Below, piece after piece: positions 26,491 through 35,043 of a DNA stretch of 64,000 nt; positions within the stretch are counted from its first letter, which is position 1, and each line of letters begins with the position of its first letter. Location: the NCBI GenBank assembly GCA_019695305.1, contig JAIBAG010000004.1:62001-126000 (forward strand), given 5' to 3'. This DNA comes from a bacterium (GTDB lineage Bacteria > UBA10199 > JAIBAG01). The notes beneath the pieces were generated by a model. That model did no database searches. It was not told where the DNA came from and worked only from the letters and a program-made list of their open reading frames with translations. Made by a program: the position numbers and the translations under genes.

Positions 26491-27252
26491 ATGAAAGTTG
26501 TTATTGGTATTCCTGCCCGTATGGGGGCCTCACGTTTCCCTGGAAAACCCCTGTGTAAAATTTTGAATATGCCCATGGTGGAACATGTCTACAAGCGTTC
26601 ATTATTGGCCGATAAAGTAGATGAAGTATTTGTAGCCGGATGTGACGACATTGTTCGTGATGCGGTGTTGGGTTTTGGGGGTAAATTTCTTATGACAGAC
26701 CCCGATATTTCGAGACCCGGCTTGCGTGTTGCCGAAGCTTGTAAACAACTTGATTTAGATGATGATGATATTGTGGTGGTGGTGCAGGGTGATGAACCTC
26801 TTGTGCATCCGGATATGATCAATTTGGCTGTTGAGCCTTTGTTGAAGGATAAAGCTGTTCAGTTAGGAACATTAGTAGCCGATGCAAATGAACAGGAATG
26901 GCTGGATCCGAATGAGGTTAAGGTGTTGGTAGATAAATACAATGATATTTTATTTATGACACGCTCACCTGTTCCGTCGAATACACGTAATGAGATAGGG
27001 CCTCGTCTTAAACAAGTGGCCATTATGCCTTTTCGTAAAAAGTTTTTGATGGCCTTTGAAGATATGGCAATGATGCCTTATGAACGTGTTGAATCCATCG
27101 AATTATTAAGAGCGATTGAGCATGGTGTAAAAGTGAGAGCAATTCGTTCCCCCTTTCAAAGTATTTCGGTAGACACTGAAAAAGACAGGCAAGAAGCTGA
27201 AGCCGCTATGAGCCAAGATCCTTTTTACCAGCAATATGGGAAGAAAAAATGA
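26491..27252 (+). CDS. kdsB: KdsB-like 3-deoxy-ulosonate cytidylyltransferase
   Basis: 253 aa, the KdsB length. Seen: IPARMGASRFPGKPL (nucleotide loop), MTDPDISRPGLRVAEAC in the place of the usual SGTER..E substrate block, and VVQGDEPLVHPDMI. KdsB proteins couple a 3-deoxy-2-ulosonic acid to CMP. The altered substrate block suggests a substrate other than plain Kdo. 8-amino-Kdo made by the upstream kdnAB is the obvious candidate, since Shewanella uses a KdsB-like CMP-8-amino-Kdo synthetase. An alternative is the product of the HpcH/HpaI aldolase encoded immediately downstream (4 nt overlap). A strong AAGGAG site precedes the ATG. Confidence 0.85.
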   Translation: MKVVIGIPARMGASRFPGKPLCKILNMPMVEHVYKRSLLADKVDEVFVAGCDDIVRDAVLGFGGKFLMTDPDISRPGLRVAEACKQLDLDDDDIVVVVQGDEPLVHPDMINLAVEPLLKDKAVQLGTLVADANEQEWLDPNEVKVLVDKYNDILFMTRSPVPSNTRNEIGPRLKQVAIMPFRKKFLMAFEDMAMMPYERVESIELLRAIEHGVKVRAIRSPFQSISVDTEKDRQEAEAAMSQDPFYQQYGKKK

Positions 27253-28025
27253 AATACACAAATAAGCTTAAAGCAAAGTTAAAATCGGGTGGACGTGTTT
27301 TTGGAACCTGGTCCATGTTGTCTTCGCCTTCGGTTGTGAATGTGATTGCCGAAACCGATCTGGATTTTGTTATTATTGATATGGAGCACGGCCCGATGAG
27401 TTTTGAGACGGCCGAAAGAGAAATTTATGCCTCCGAAGTGGGAGGGTGTACTCCTATTATCCGCTTAAGCGATCCTCAGCCTCATCATATTCTTCATGCT
27501 TTAGAAATTGGCGTTCAAAATGTGATGATGTCTCAGGTGGCAACCGCCAAGCAGGCAGAGACTTTTGTGAGAGCCTGTAAATATGCTCCCGAAGGAGACC
27601 GTGGATTGTCGCCTTTCACACGTAATCACGGATACTCAGATCGTGATCTGGCAAAAAAAATGGCTCATGCCAATGAACAAATGTTTGTAGGTGTTCTTGT
27701 TGAAGGCGAAGAAGGAATTCGTAATATTCCCGAAATCGCCAAAGTTCCTCATTTAGATATGATTTATCTGGGGGTCTATGATCTCTCTCAGGTGTATGGT
27801 GTTCCCGGCGATTTAACCCATCCTAAAGTGTTGGGGGCTTTGCGCGATCAGGTGTCTATAATTGAAAGTCATGGCCTGGTAGCGGGGTCTGTTGCCCGTG
27901 ATAAAGAATATTTAAAACTTCTTCTGGATTCCGGTTTTCGTTTTGTGTCCTACCGTTGCGATAGCGCTGTTTTAAGAGACGGTTTTGAAACTGCCCTTGG
28001 CTGGTATCATGAGTTTTCAAAATGA
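27249..28025 (+). CDS. HpcH/HpaI-family class II aldolase
   Basis: 258 aa. Seen: DMEHGPMSF (active His), IIRLSDP (Arg), KYAPEGDRGLSPFTR, VEGEEGIRNIP (metal Glu) and YLGVYDLSQ (metal Asp), all features of metal-dependent pyruvate aldolases such as HpaI and GarL. Such enzymes join or split pyruvate and an aldehyde, giving 2-keto-3-deoxy acids. Known roles are catabolic. Here the gene is translationally coupled to a KdsB-like cytidylyltransferase and sits in a glycan operon, so a synthetic role making a 3-deoxy-2-ulosonate is a reasonable guess. Not proven. Confidence 0.85.
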   Translation: MKYTNKLKAKLKSGGRVFGTWSMLSSPSVVNVIAETDLDFVIIDMEHGPMSFETAEREIYASEVGGCTPIIRLSDPQPHHILHALEIGVQNVMMSQVATAKQAETFVRACKYAPEGDRGLSPFTRNHGYSDRDLAKKMAHANEQMFVGVLVEGEEGIRNIPEIAKVPHLDMIYLGVYDLSQVYGVPGDLTHPKVLGALRDQVSIIESHGLVAGSVARDKEYLKLLLDSGFRFVSYRCDSAVLRDGFETALGWYHEFSK

Positions 28026-29095
28026 TTATTAAAAAATCTACATTACGTGTTGGGATAGCCGGATTTGGAGTGGTGGGAAAACGGCGTAAAGATTGTATCG
28101 ACCGCCATCCTCAAATGGAAGTGGTAGCCGTTTGCGATCGTACGTTTAACGGGTCGGGTACTCTGGAGAACGGTGTTCGTTATCATCAAGACTACAAGCA
28201 ATTACTTCAGGAAAAACTGGATGTTTTAATAGTTTGTTTAACTAATGATATTGCTGCAGAGGTGACGATTGCAGGTCTTGAATGTAACCTCCATGTTTTT
28301 TGTGAAAAGCCGCCCGGACGCAATGTTGACGATATTGTGCGGGTAAGAACTTATGAAAAAAAGAATCCCCGTCTTAAGCTGATGTATGGGTTTAACCATC
28401 GTTATCACGATTCGGTTCAGGATGCTTTAAAGATACTCAGATCAGGTCAATTGGGTCGTGTTATCAACATGCGCGGTTTGTATGGTAAAGCCAAGCTTGT
28501 TACCTTTAACCAGTCAGACTGGCGTACCAAACGTGCTATTGCAGGTGGAGGAGTATTACTCGATCAAGGAATCCATATGGTGGATTTGATGAGGCTTTTT
28601 GGAGGAGATTTTAGTGAAGTTCATAGTTTTGTTTCTAACAGTCATTGGGGATATGACGTAGAAGATAATGCTTATGCACTGATGCGTACACCTGATGGCG
28701 TTGTGGGCATGCTCAGCTCATCTGCCACTCAGTGGAGGCACCGATTTCATTTAGATATTAATTTGCAAAAAGGCAGCCTTACTTTAGGTGGTATTTTGTC
28801 GGGAACAAAAAGTTATGGTGATGAAACCTTAACGGTAATACACGCCGATCCAGATAATGATCGTGGTGATCCTAAAGAACAGATTACTCGTTATAATCGA
28901 GATCCTTCTTGGGATGAGGAAATCATTTCTTTTGCCGACTCTATTTTACATGATAAGCCTGTGCAGAGTGGAACATCTGAAGATGCCTTGCGTACCATGC
29001 AGCTGGTTTATAATATTTATTATTCTGATCCTGTTTGGCGTAAAACTTACCAGATTCCTGATCCAAATGTTTTGAGTGATGTATATAAAAAATAA
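28022..29095 (+). CDS. Gfo/Idh/MocA-family sugar dehydrogenase
   Basis: 357 aa oxidoreductase. RVGIAGFGVVGKRRKD is the NAD(P) loop, HVFCEKPPGRNVDDI contains the catalytic-site EKP motif, and GGGVLLDQGIHMVDLM is the conserved family segment with its His. It overlaps the aldolase by 4 nt (ATGA). Likely oxidises or reduces a hydroxyl of a sugar or sugar-nucleotide intermediate. Exact substrate unknown. Confidence 0.88.
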   Translation: MIIKKSTLRVGIAGFGVVGKRRKDCIDRHPQMEVVAVCDRTFNGSGTLENGVRYHQDYKQLLQEKLDVLIVCLTNDIAAEVTIAGLECNLHVFCEKPPGRNVDDIVRVRTYEKKNPRLKLMYGFNHRYHDSVQDALKILRSGQLGRVINMRGLYGKAKLVTFNQSDWRTKRAIAGGGVLLDQGIHMVDLMRLFGGDFSEVHSFVSNSHWGYDVEDNAYALMRTPDGVVGMLSSSATQWRHRFHLDINLQKGSLTLGGILSGTKSYGDETLTVIHADPDNDRGDPKEQITRYNRDPSWDEEIISFADSILHDKPVQSGTSEDALRTMQLVYNIYYSDPVWRKTYQIPDPNVLSDVYKK

Positions 29096-29109
29096 AAGAG
29101 GATTGAGTT

Positions 29110-29733
29110 ATGAATAACGTAAATAATTTATTTAAATCCGATGAAAACATCGGACAGTTTGCTAAAAAATATTTTAACTATTTAAAAGCCGTTTTGGATG
29201 GAATGGATATTGCTTCAATGGTGGCTTTGGAGGCTGAACTGGAAACCGCCAGAAATGAGGGCAGGACTATATTTGTAGCGGGCAATGGTGGATCGGCGGC
29301 AACGGCTACAACCATGGCTAATGATATTGGTTTTGATATCATTAAAAAAACAGGGGTAGACAAACCCTTTAAATTGTTTGCGTTAACGGACAACAGTTCT
29401 GTGATTACGGCCATTGCTAATGATGTGGGGTATGAAAATCTGTTCACCAGCCAGTTAAAAATACATTACAAACCAGGAGACAGATTGCTGGTGATTTCGG
29501 CCAGTGGCAATTCACCCAATGTGGTGAATGCTGTTGAATGGGTAAAATCTCACGGTGGGCGTGTTATCGGATTTTTAGGTTTTGACGGTGGTAAATTAAA
29601 AAATATGTGCGATGTGGTGATTCATGCCCCCACCATAAAAGGTGACTATGGTCCTGTTGAAGATGCTCATCTGATTATGAACCATGTTTTGGCACACTGG
29701 TTTCAATGTAAGCTGCAAAAAGGCAAGGTGTAA
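29110..29733 (+). CDS. SIS-domain phosphosugar isomerase (GmhA-like, His ligand missing)
   Basis: 207 aa. AGNGGSAATATTMANDIG and VISASGNSPNVVNAVEWVKSHG are the SIS phosphate loops of GmhA-type sedoheptulose 7-phosphate isomerases. In GmhA as I know it, the first loop reads NGGSAADAQHxAxE, whose His binds zinc. Here Thr-Thr replaces Gln-His and Asp replaces Glu, so ordinary GmhA activity is doubtful. A related phosphoketose-aldose isomerase is likely. GAGGA lies before the ATG. A 7-bp hairpin with AAAA loop starts 27 nt into the gene (29137-29154). Confidence 0.78.
   Translation: MNNVNNLFKSDENIGQFAKKYFNYLKAVLDGMDIASMVALEAELETARNEGRTIFVAGNGGSAATATTMANDIGFDIIKKTGVDKPFKLFALTDNSSVITAIANDVGYENLFTSQLKIHYKPGDRLLVISASGNSPNVVNAVEWVKSHGGRVIGFLGFDGGKLKNMCDVVIHAPTIKGDYGPVEDAHLIMNHVLAHWFQCKLQKGKV
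29137..29154. repeat. perfect 7-bp inverted repeat, AAAA loop, in SIS gene
   Basis: TCCGATG (29137-29143), AAAA (29144-29147) and CATCGGA (29148-29154). Same loop as the 18-bp repeat at 21239 and also close to a gene start. Short enough to be chance. Confidence 0.6.
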
Positions 29734-30449
29734 TGCGTTTTTCGGGAAAAAAAGTACTGGTTACTGGCGCTTCTCGTGGCATTGGAAAAGCTATGGCGCT
29801 GGCGTTTAGAGCTGAGGGGGCCTATGTTATTGGAACTCATACAAAAGCAGGACAGGGTGATGCAGCTATATGCCAGGAATGGGTGAGTGCTGATTTTAGT
29901 GATCGGGACCAAATTCAGAAATGCGCTGATTTTGTAAACCAATGTGCACCCGATATTTTGATTAACAATGCAGGTATTAATAAAATAGCTCCATTTGTCG
30001 ATATTACTCCCGAAGAATTTTTATTAATCCAGCAGGTTAATGTGTTTGCTCCTTTCATGTTGTGTCGTGCGGCTCTCCCTTCGATGAAAAAGAAAAAGTG
30101 GGGTCGTATTGTGAACCTTTCTTCTATTTGGGGAAAAATTAGTAAGGCTCAAAGAGCGTCTTATTCTTCCAGTAAATTTGCACTGGACGGTCTAACTACG
30201 GCTTTGGCTGCAGAGCATGCTGCAGACGGTATTGTGGCCAATTGTATCTCGCCAGGTTTTATTGATACTGAGTTGACGCGCCGGGTGTTAGGAGATGCAG
30301 GAGTGAAAGCTATTCTTCCATCCATTCCGGCGGCCCGGTTTGGACAGACAGATGAAATTGCGCGCTTGGTACTTTGGCTTTCCAGTGAAGAAAATACCTA
30401 TTTATCGGGTCAGAATATTGCCATAGATGGGGGCTTTACCCGTGTCTGA
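29733..30449 (+). CDS. short-chain dehydrogenase/reductase
   Basis: 238 aa classical SDR. VTGASRGIGKAMAL binds NAD(P), NNAGINKIAP, NLSSIWGK with Ser, YSSSKFAL with the YxxxK pair, and SPGFIDTEL follow in normal order. Resembles FabG and sugar-keto reductases. Start ATG overlaps the SIS stop by 1 nt. In this cassette it would reduce a keto sugar or acid; FabG-like fatty-acid activity is less likely given the neighbours. Confidence 0.88.
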   Translation: MRFSGKKVLVTGASRGIGKAMALAFRAEGAYVIGTHTKAGQGDAAICQEWVSADFSDRDQIQKCADFVNQCAPDILINNAGINKIAPFVDITPEEFLLIQQVNVFAPFMLCRAALPSMKKKKWGRIVNLSSIWGKISKAQRASYSSSKFALDGLTTALAAEHAADGIVANCISPGFIDTELTRRVLGDAGVKAILPSIPAARFGQTDEIARLVLWLSSEENTYLSGQNIAIDGGFTRV

Positions 30450-31512
30450 AATAATCAACGTTAAATCTTACAAAGGGGTTTATTCGGTTCTTTTTCATAA
30501 TCTCTTATCTCTAGGTATTGATCCTTTGCTAGAGGGTGAACCTCATTTTTTAATCGATGCCAATGTAGCTCGCTTATATAAGGATGAACTTGCCCCAATA
30601 TTAAAACATCCCAATCTGATTATTATAGAAGCTATTGAAGACAATAAATCGCTGGAGCAGATTATTCCCGTTTTTAAAAAGTTGGTTGCTAACAAAGTGC
30701 GCCGCGATCATATGCTTGTTGCTATCGGTGGCGGAATTATTCAAGACATTACCTGTTTTATTGCCAGTACCTTATTGCGTGGTCTTCGCTGGCGTTTTGT
30801 TCCCACAACATTGTTGGCACAGGCCGATTCCTGTATTGGTTCAAAAAGTTCTATTAATCTTGGCGATACTAAAAATATTCTAGGTACTTTTAATCCTCCC
30901 GATCAGATTTTTATTAATACACAATTTTTAGATACTCTTGAAAAGAAAGATATTCATTCAGGCGTGGGTGAAATTATTAAAGTTCATGCCATTGATGGGA
31001 AGAAGTCTTTTAATAACCTGGCTGCCGATTTTAAAGCCTTGTTTGCCGACCGGAAAATTTTACTAAAATATATCCGGGAAGCTCTTTTGATTAAAAAAAG
31101 ATTTATTGAACAGGATGAATTTGACCGGGGAATACGCAATATTTTTAATTACGGGCACAGTTTTGGGCATGCGGTTGAATCGGCTACGCGTTATGCCGTA
31201 CCTCACGGTATTGCTGTAACTATGGGTATGGATATGGCTAATTTTATTTCGGTAAAACGTGGATTGATGCCTGCCGGTGAATATGAACGCATGCATGGTA
31301 TTTTAAAAGAAAATTATCATGCGTTTTCTAAAACAGAAGTTTCTTTTGATGCTTTATTGTCTGCTCTCATGAAAGACAAAAAAAATACCAGCACCATGCT
31401 GGGATTAATTTTTCCTGTAGGAACCGATGCTGCTATTGAGCGTGTTCAGGTGAAGCCTGACGATCTTTTTAAAATTCAATGTCGAGAATCCCTCGCAAGT
31501 ATTTCTCAATGA
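30442..31512 (+). CDS. 3-dehydroquinate-synthase-like sugar phosphate cyclase
   Basis: About 356 aa from GTG at 30442 (an ATG at 30427 is in frame). Seen: GGGIIQDITCF (NAD), FVPTTLLAQADSCIGSKSS, KNILGTFNPP, and the metal ligands Glu177 in GVGEIIKV, His239 in GHSFGHAVE and His255 in VPHGIAV. AroB, EVS-type and 2-deoxy-scyllo-inosose synthases share this fold. DSCIGSKSS replaces the DHQS form DSSVGGKTA, so this is probably a divergent cyclase rather than the shikimate enzyme; no other aromatic gene lies near. It overlaps the SDR by 8 nt and the dehydrogenase by 4 nt. Substrate not known; a heptulose phosphate would fit. Confidence 0.8.
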   Translation: MSEIINVKSYKGVYSVLFHNLLSLGIDPLLEGEPHFLIDANVARLYKDELAPILKHPNLIIIEAIEDNKSLEQIIPVFKKLVANKVRRDHMLVAIGGGIIQDITCFIASTLLRGLRWRFVPTTLLAQADSCIGSKSSINLGDTKNILGTFNPPDQIFINTQFLDTLEKKDIHSGVGEIIKVHAIDGKKSFNNLAADFKALFADRKILLKYIREALLIKKRFIEQDEFDRGIRNIFNYGHSFGHAVESATRYAVPHGIAVTMGMDMANFISVKRGLMPAGEYERMHGILKENYHAFSKTEVSFDALLSALMKDKKNTSTMLGLIFPVGTDAAIERVQVKPDDLFKIQCRESLASISQ

Positions 31513-32456
31513 GTTCTTCTACAAAAGTTGCCGTTTGTTCCCGATCTTTTTCCAATAATCCTGTATTGCGTGCAGAACTTTTGGCCCATTATCCTGAGGC
31601 CAAGTTTAATGATGCGGGACTTTCATTAAACGGAGACAGCCTGGTGGAATTTTTAAAAGGATATGAAAAAGCCATTACCGCACTTGAGACTATTGACGAA
31701 TCTGTTTTATCCCGCCTTCCTGAACTTAAAGTGATTAGTAAATACGGTGTGGGTTTGGATATGATTGATATGAAAGCGATGAAGGCTCATGGCAAGAGTT
31801 TGGGATGGATAGGAGGCGTTAATAAACGTTCCGTTTCCGAACTTGTTATTGCCTTTGCCATTATGATGTTGCGCCATTTGCCTTTGGCCCATCAGGAAGT
31901 TTTAAACGGTACCTGGCGGCAGCATATTGGCGGGCAATTAACGGGCAAAAAAGTGGGTATTATTGGCTGCGGCCATATCGGCAAAGATCTGGTTTATTTA
32001 CTCAAGCCGTTTAATTGCGAAATTCTGGTTTATGATATTAGGGATTATGCCGATTTTTATAAAGAACATGGAATTAAAAAAGTGGATTTAAAATTTCTTT
32101 TATCTTCTGCCGATATTGTTACTCTGCACGTTCCTCTTGATGAGACAACACGCGGGATGCTGGATAAACAACATCTTTCACTTATGAAGCCGGAGGCCAT
32201 CCTGATTAATGCAGCCAGAGGTGGTTTGGTGGATGAAGTTTTTTTAAAAGAAATGCTCACTAAAAAAAAAATGGCAGCTGCGGCCTTTGACGTGTTTCAT
32301 ATCGAGCCTCCACAGGATCAGGAACTTCTTAAGCTTCCCAATTTTTTTGCTACACCTCATCTGGGAGGCAGTGCTTGGGAAGCCATTTTAGCAATGGGTC
32401 GTGCTGCTATTGAAGGCTTAAATAATAATGCCGTTCCTGATTTACACTCCGTCTAA
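31509..32456 (+). CDS. D-isomer-specific 2-hydroxyacid dehydrogenase (SerA-like)
   Basis: 315 aa from the ATG at 31509, which overlaps the preceding stop (ATGA). An ATG 30 nt upstream is possible but less likely. Seen: GKKVGIIGCGHIGKDL for NAD, INAARGGLVDE (catalytic Arg region) and TPHLGGSAWEA (catalytic His). No C-terminal ACT domain, unlike many SerA. It likely oxidises or reduces a 2-hydroxy or 2-keto acid, which suits an ulosonate or keto-acid pathway. Exact substrate unknown. Confidence 0.87.
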   Translation: MSSSTKVAVCSRSFSNNPVLRAELLAHYPEAKFNDAGLSLNGDSLVEFLKGYEKAITALETIDESVLSRLPELKVISKYGVGLDMIDMKAMKAHGKSLGWIGGVNKRSVSELVIAFAIMMLRHLPLAHQEVLNGTWRQHIGGQLTGKKVGIIGCGHIGKDLVYLLKPFNCEILVYDIRDYADFYKEHGIKKVDLKFLLSSADIVTLHVPLDETTRGMLDKQHLSLMKPEAILINAARGGLVDEVFLKEMLTKKKMAAAAFDVFHIEPPQDQELLKLPNFFATPHLGGSAWEAILAMGRAAIEGLNNNAVPDLHSV

Positions 32457-34253
32457 ATGAAAGTTATTTTATGCCATGCCGATGCTCCAATAAAATGGAG
32501 TGGTGTATGGATATATGTTGGTACCCGTTATACGCGTATGAAGTATTGTGAAGCGCGCATTGGTGGTCAGAGGGTGTCATTATCAAAGGGAATTCGAGAT
32601 AAATTTGAAGAAAATAGGGGTGAATTTTTAAAATGGGTTGAGGCGCAGCGCCAGGCTAATAAGGATTCACTGTACTGGTGGATGTCGCATGTGGCGGGCA
32701 GAAACAATATGGTTGCTCTTTTATTCATCCATTTTTGTCAGTTGTGTGCTTTAAACGAGCAACTAAAAAAGAAATGCCTTTCTGTCGATAAGATACTTAT
32801 TGTGTGTGAAGACACGTTCTTATTGAAGTTTTTTAAGGAAAATTTAAGACTCACTTATACCGTAAGCAAAAGCATTTTAACTTGGAGAGGAACTTTTAAA
32901 GATATTTCCAGGTTTATTTACCGTACTGGGGTTAATGTAGTGAGAGAAGTGTTTCATGCTGTAAAACATGCCTGGTTTGCAAGAAAAACAAGAACTCCTC
33001 AGAAAAATCCTGCCGGACGAGCAGTCCTTGTTCATCAATGTCTTGATGATAAGGCCTTCAAAGCTGATGGCAGTATTGTGGATCGTTATTTTGCAATGTT
33101 TCCCTCATGGATTAAGAAACAAGGAAAACAGGTTTATTTTTTGCCCTGGCTTTATAATGTCCGTAAACCCTTATTTGAGGTTTATCGTTTTCTACGTCAA
33201 AATGACACTGTTGTTCCTGCCGATTACTTAACATGTACGGATTATGTGAAGAGTTTTTTTAACCATATACGTTCCGTTTTTGTAAAAATGAATCCTGTTT
33301 TAAACAGAGTGCACATTGGAGCGCTTGTTTGCCGTGAGCGCTTTGAACAACTAGTTTCTATGGCTCAAGTTCGTTTTTGGCTTTATGGGCCTGCTTTAAA
33401 ACGTTGGGCACAAAATTTTGAGCATCTCACTCTTCTGGATGTTTATGAGGGCATGCCCCCGGAACATGTTCAGGTTCATGCACTTAAAGGTCATCTGAAA
33501 TCGGTAAAGTTTGTGGGGTATAATCACTCTGTAGCTTCGAGAGATTTTTTAGCTTTCTGGTCGCTGCCCAGCGAGTGGGTTTCTATTATGAACCCAGATG
33601 TTGTGGTAACAAACGGAAATATAGGAAAAGAAGTTTTTTTAAAACAGGGAGTCCCGGCAGAACGTGTGCTAGCAGGTCCTGCTTTAAGACAGCAATTTTT
33701 ACAAGAGCCTGATGATATAAAGAAGAAAGGACTTTTGATTTTACTGTCTTTGGATAATGACCTAAGCTCTGAAATTTTACACAAAATGGTGTCTCAGGCG
33801 CCCTTGCTTTCTTCCTTAAATGTGCCGGTAACGGTTAAACCACATCCTATGACGGGTAGAGAATCTGTTTTGGAATTGGCCGGTCTTGTTTCTTTGCCGG
33901 AGGGCTGGCGCTGGGCGGATGGAGAAATATATGATGAAATGAAAGAAGTGTCTTGTTGCGTTGCTTTGGGAACAGCCGGAGTTTATGATGTCGTGTTGGC
34001 AGGATGTGTTCTTTTGCCTTTAAGGAGTGAGCTTGGGGTGATGGAAAATTATCTGGATATTCTGCAGGATGAGTTTCCTGTTTTGCGGGCTCTTGAAGAG
34101 AACGAAATTTCGGGGCGTATTATGGAAGTTTTTGTGACCCGAAAAGATGAATTTAAAACCGCCTTTAATCTCATTCGTACTCGTGTTATGACAGGGTTTA
34201 GTCCTGTTAATGATGCCAACTTAAATATTTTTTTACAGTCATTGTCCATATAG
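32457..34253 (+). CDS. putative glycosyltransferase (GT-B like), unclassified
   Basis: 598 aa with no clear family from memory. Seen: FVGYNHSVASRDFLAFW, DVVVTNGNIGKEVFLKQGVPAERVLAGPALR, LLSLDNDLS, PVTVKPHPMTG and VALGTAGVYDVVLAGCVLLPLRSELGVMENY, a pattern like the donor-site half of capsule and polysialyl-type GT-B enzymes (KPHP and a G-T-A loop). N-terminal 250 residues are Lys/Arg/Trp rich and unusual. Starts right after the stop of the preceding gene. Likely transfers a sugar of this glycan. Not a closed assignment. Confidence 0.55.
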   Translation: MKVILCHADAPIKWSGVWIYVGTRYTRMKYCEARIGGQRVSLSKGIRDKFEENRGEFLKWVEAQRQANKDSLYWWMSHVAGRNNMVALLFIHFCQLCALNEQLKKKCLSVDKILIVCEDTFLLKFFKENLRLTYTVSKSILTWRGTFKDISRFIYRTGVNVVREVFHAVKHAWFARKTRTPQKNPAGRAVLVHQCLDDKAFKADGSIVDRYFAMFPSWIKKQGKQVYFLPWLYNVRKPLFEVYRFLRQNDTVVPADYLTCTDYVKSFFNHIRSVFVKMNPVLNRVHIGALVCRERFEQLVSMAQVRFWLYGPALKRWAQNFEHLTLLDVYEGMPPEHVQVHALKGHLKSVKFVGYNHSVASRDFLAFWSLPSEWVSIMNPDVVVTNGNIGKEVFLKQGVPAERVLAGPALRQQFLQEPDDIKKKGLLILLSLDNDLSSEILHKMVSQAPLLSSLNVPVTVKPHPMTGRESVLELAGLVSLPEGWRWADGEIYDEMKEVSCCVALGTAGVYDVVLAGCVLLPLRSELGVMENYLDILQDEFPVLRALEENEISGRIMEVFVTRKDEFKTAFNLIRTRVMTGFSPVNDANLNIFLQSLSI

Positions 34254-34271
34254 TTTTTTTGACTCATAAAT

Positions 34272-35015
34272 ATGTATAAGATGTTTCAAAATGAATGGCA
34301 GGGAATCCAGTTTTCCGATTTTGCTGTTATCTCATCCCAAAATTTGGCTGATAGCGATTTTTATTCCAAATTTTATATAGAATTTTTTAAAAGATACCAG
34401 AATTGGAATGAGATATCACAGTCGTGGCGTGGGGTGAAAGAAGCATGCGCCGATTTTGTTATTAAAAAGTGCAAAACAGGGAAGGTTCTTTCTGTGGGTT
34501 GTGGTTTGGGTTTCATGGAGCATTATATTCGCTCCCTTAATACGGGTGTTGATTTGTATGTGCACGATGTGACCCCTCATGCATGGAAATGGGTTGGTTC
34601 TGAATTTGGGGATGATCATAAACTGTTGGGCTATATTCCCGAGTGTTTACCGAAAAGGGTTTTATTTGACCTGGTTTATCTTTCTGTTGTTGAATATGCT
34701 TTTGATACCGATTCTCTGGTTCGTTGTTTGGCAGATATTCGTTCCTGTCTTGTTCCCGGGAAGGGACAGCTGCTTATTTTTGGCTCTTTAGAAGATGTGC
34801 CGGCCTCTATGAAAGGGCATGTGATTTCTAAAGGCAGAAAAGTGAAAGCTTTTCTGAGAGCGTGTTTGGAAAAAACAGGTTTATTCCATCGTGGCCAGTT
34901 TTGGGGGTGGGGAAGGACCAGAAAAGAATTCCAAGACATCATGAATCGCGCAGGATATACAAGTTTTGAAGAAGGTTTTGTGGGAGAGCAGTATTGGATA
35001 TCAGGCTCTTGCTGA
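34272..35015 (+). CDS. class I SAM methyltransferase
   Basis: 247 aa. KVLSVGCGLGFMEHYIRSL is motif I; FDLVYLSVVEYAFDTDSLVRCLADIRSCLVPGKGQLLIFG covers motifs IV-V. The C-terminal region ends FEEGFVGEQYWISGS. Located between the GT-B-like gene and the CDP-glucose genes. Acceptor unknown. Confidence 0.78.
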   Translation: MYKMFQNEWQGIQFSDFAVISSQNLADSDFYSKFYIEFFKRYQNWNEISQSWRGVKEACADFVIKKCKTGKVLSVGCGLGFMEHYIRSLNTGVDLYVHDVTPHAWKWVGSEFGDDHKLLGYIPECLPKRVLFDLVYLSVVEYAFDTDSLVRCLADIRSCLVPGKGQLLIFGSLEDVPASMKGHVISKGRKVKAFLRACLEKTGLFHRGQFWGWGRTRKEFQDIMNRAGYTSFEEGFVGEQYWISGSC

Positions 35016-35043
35016 TGTATAAAACCCTTTATAAGGATAGATC

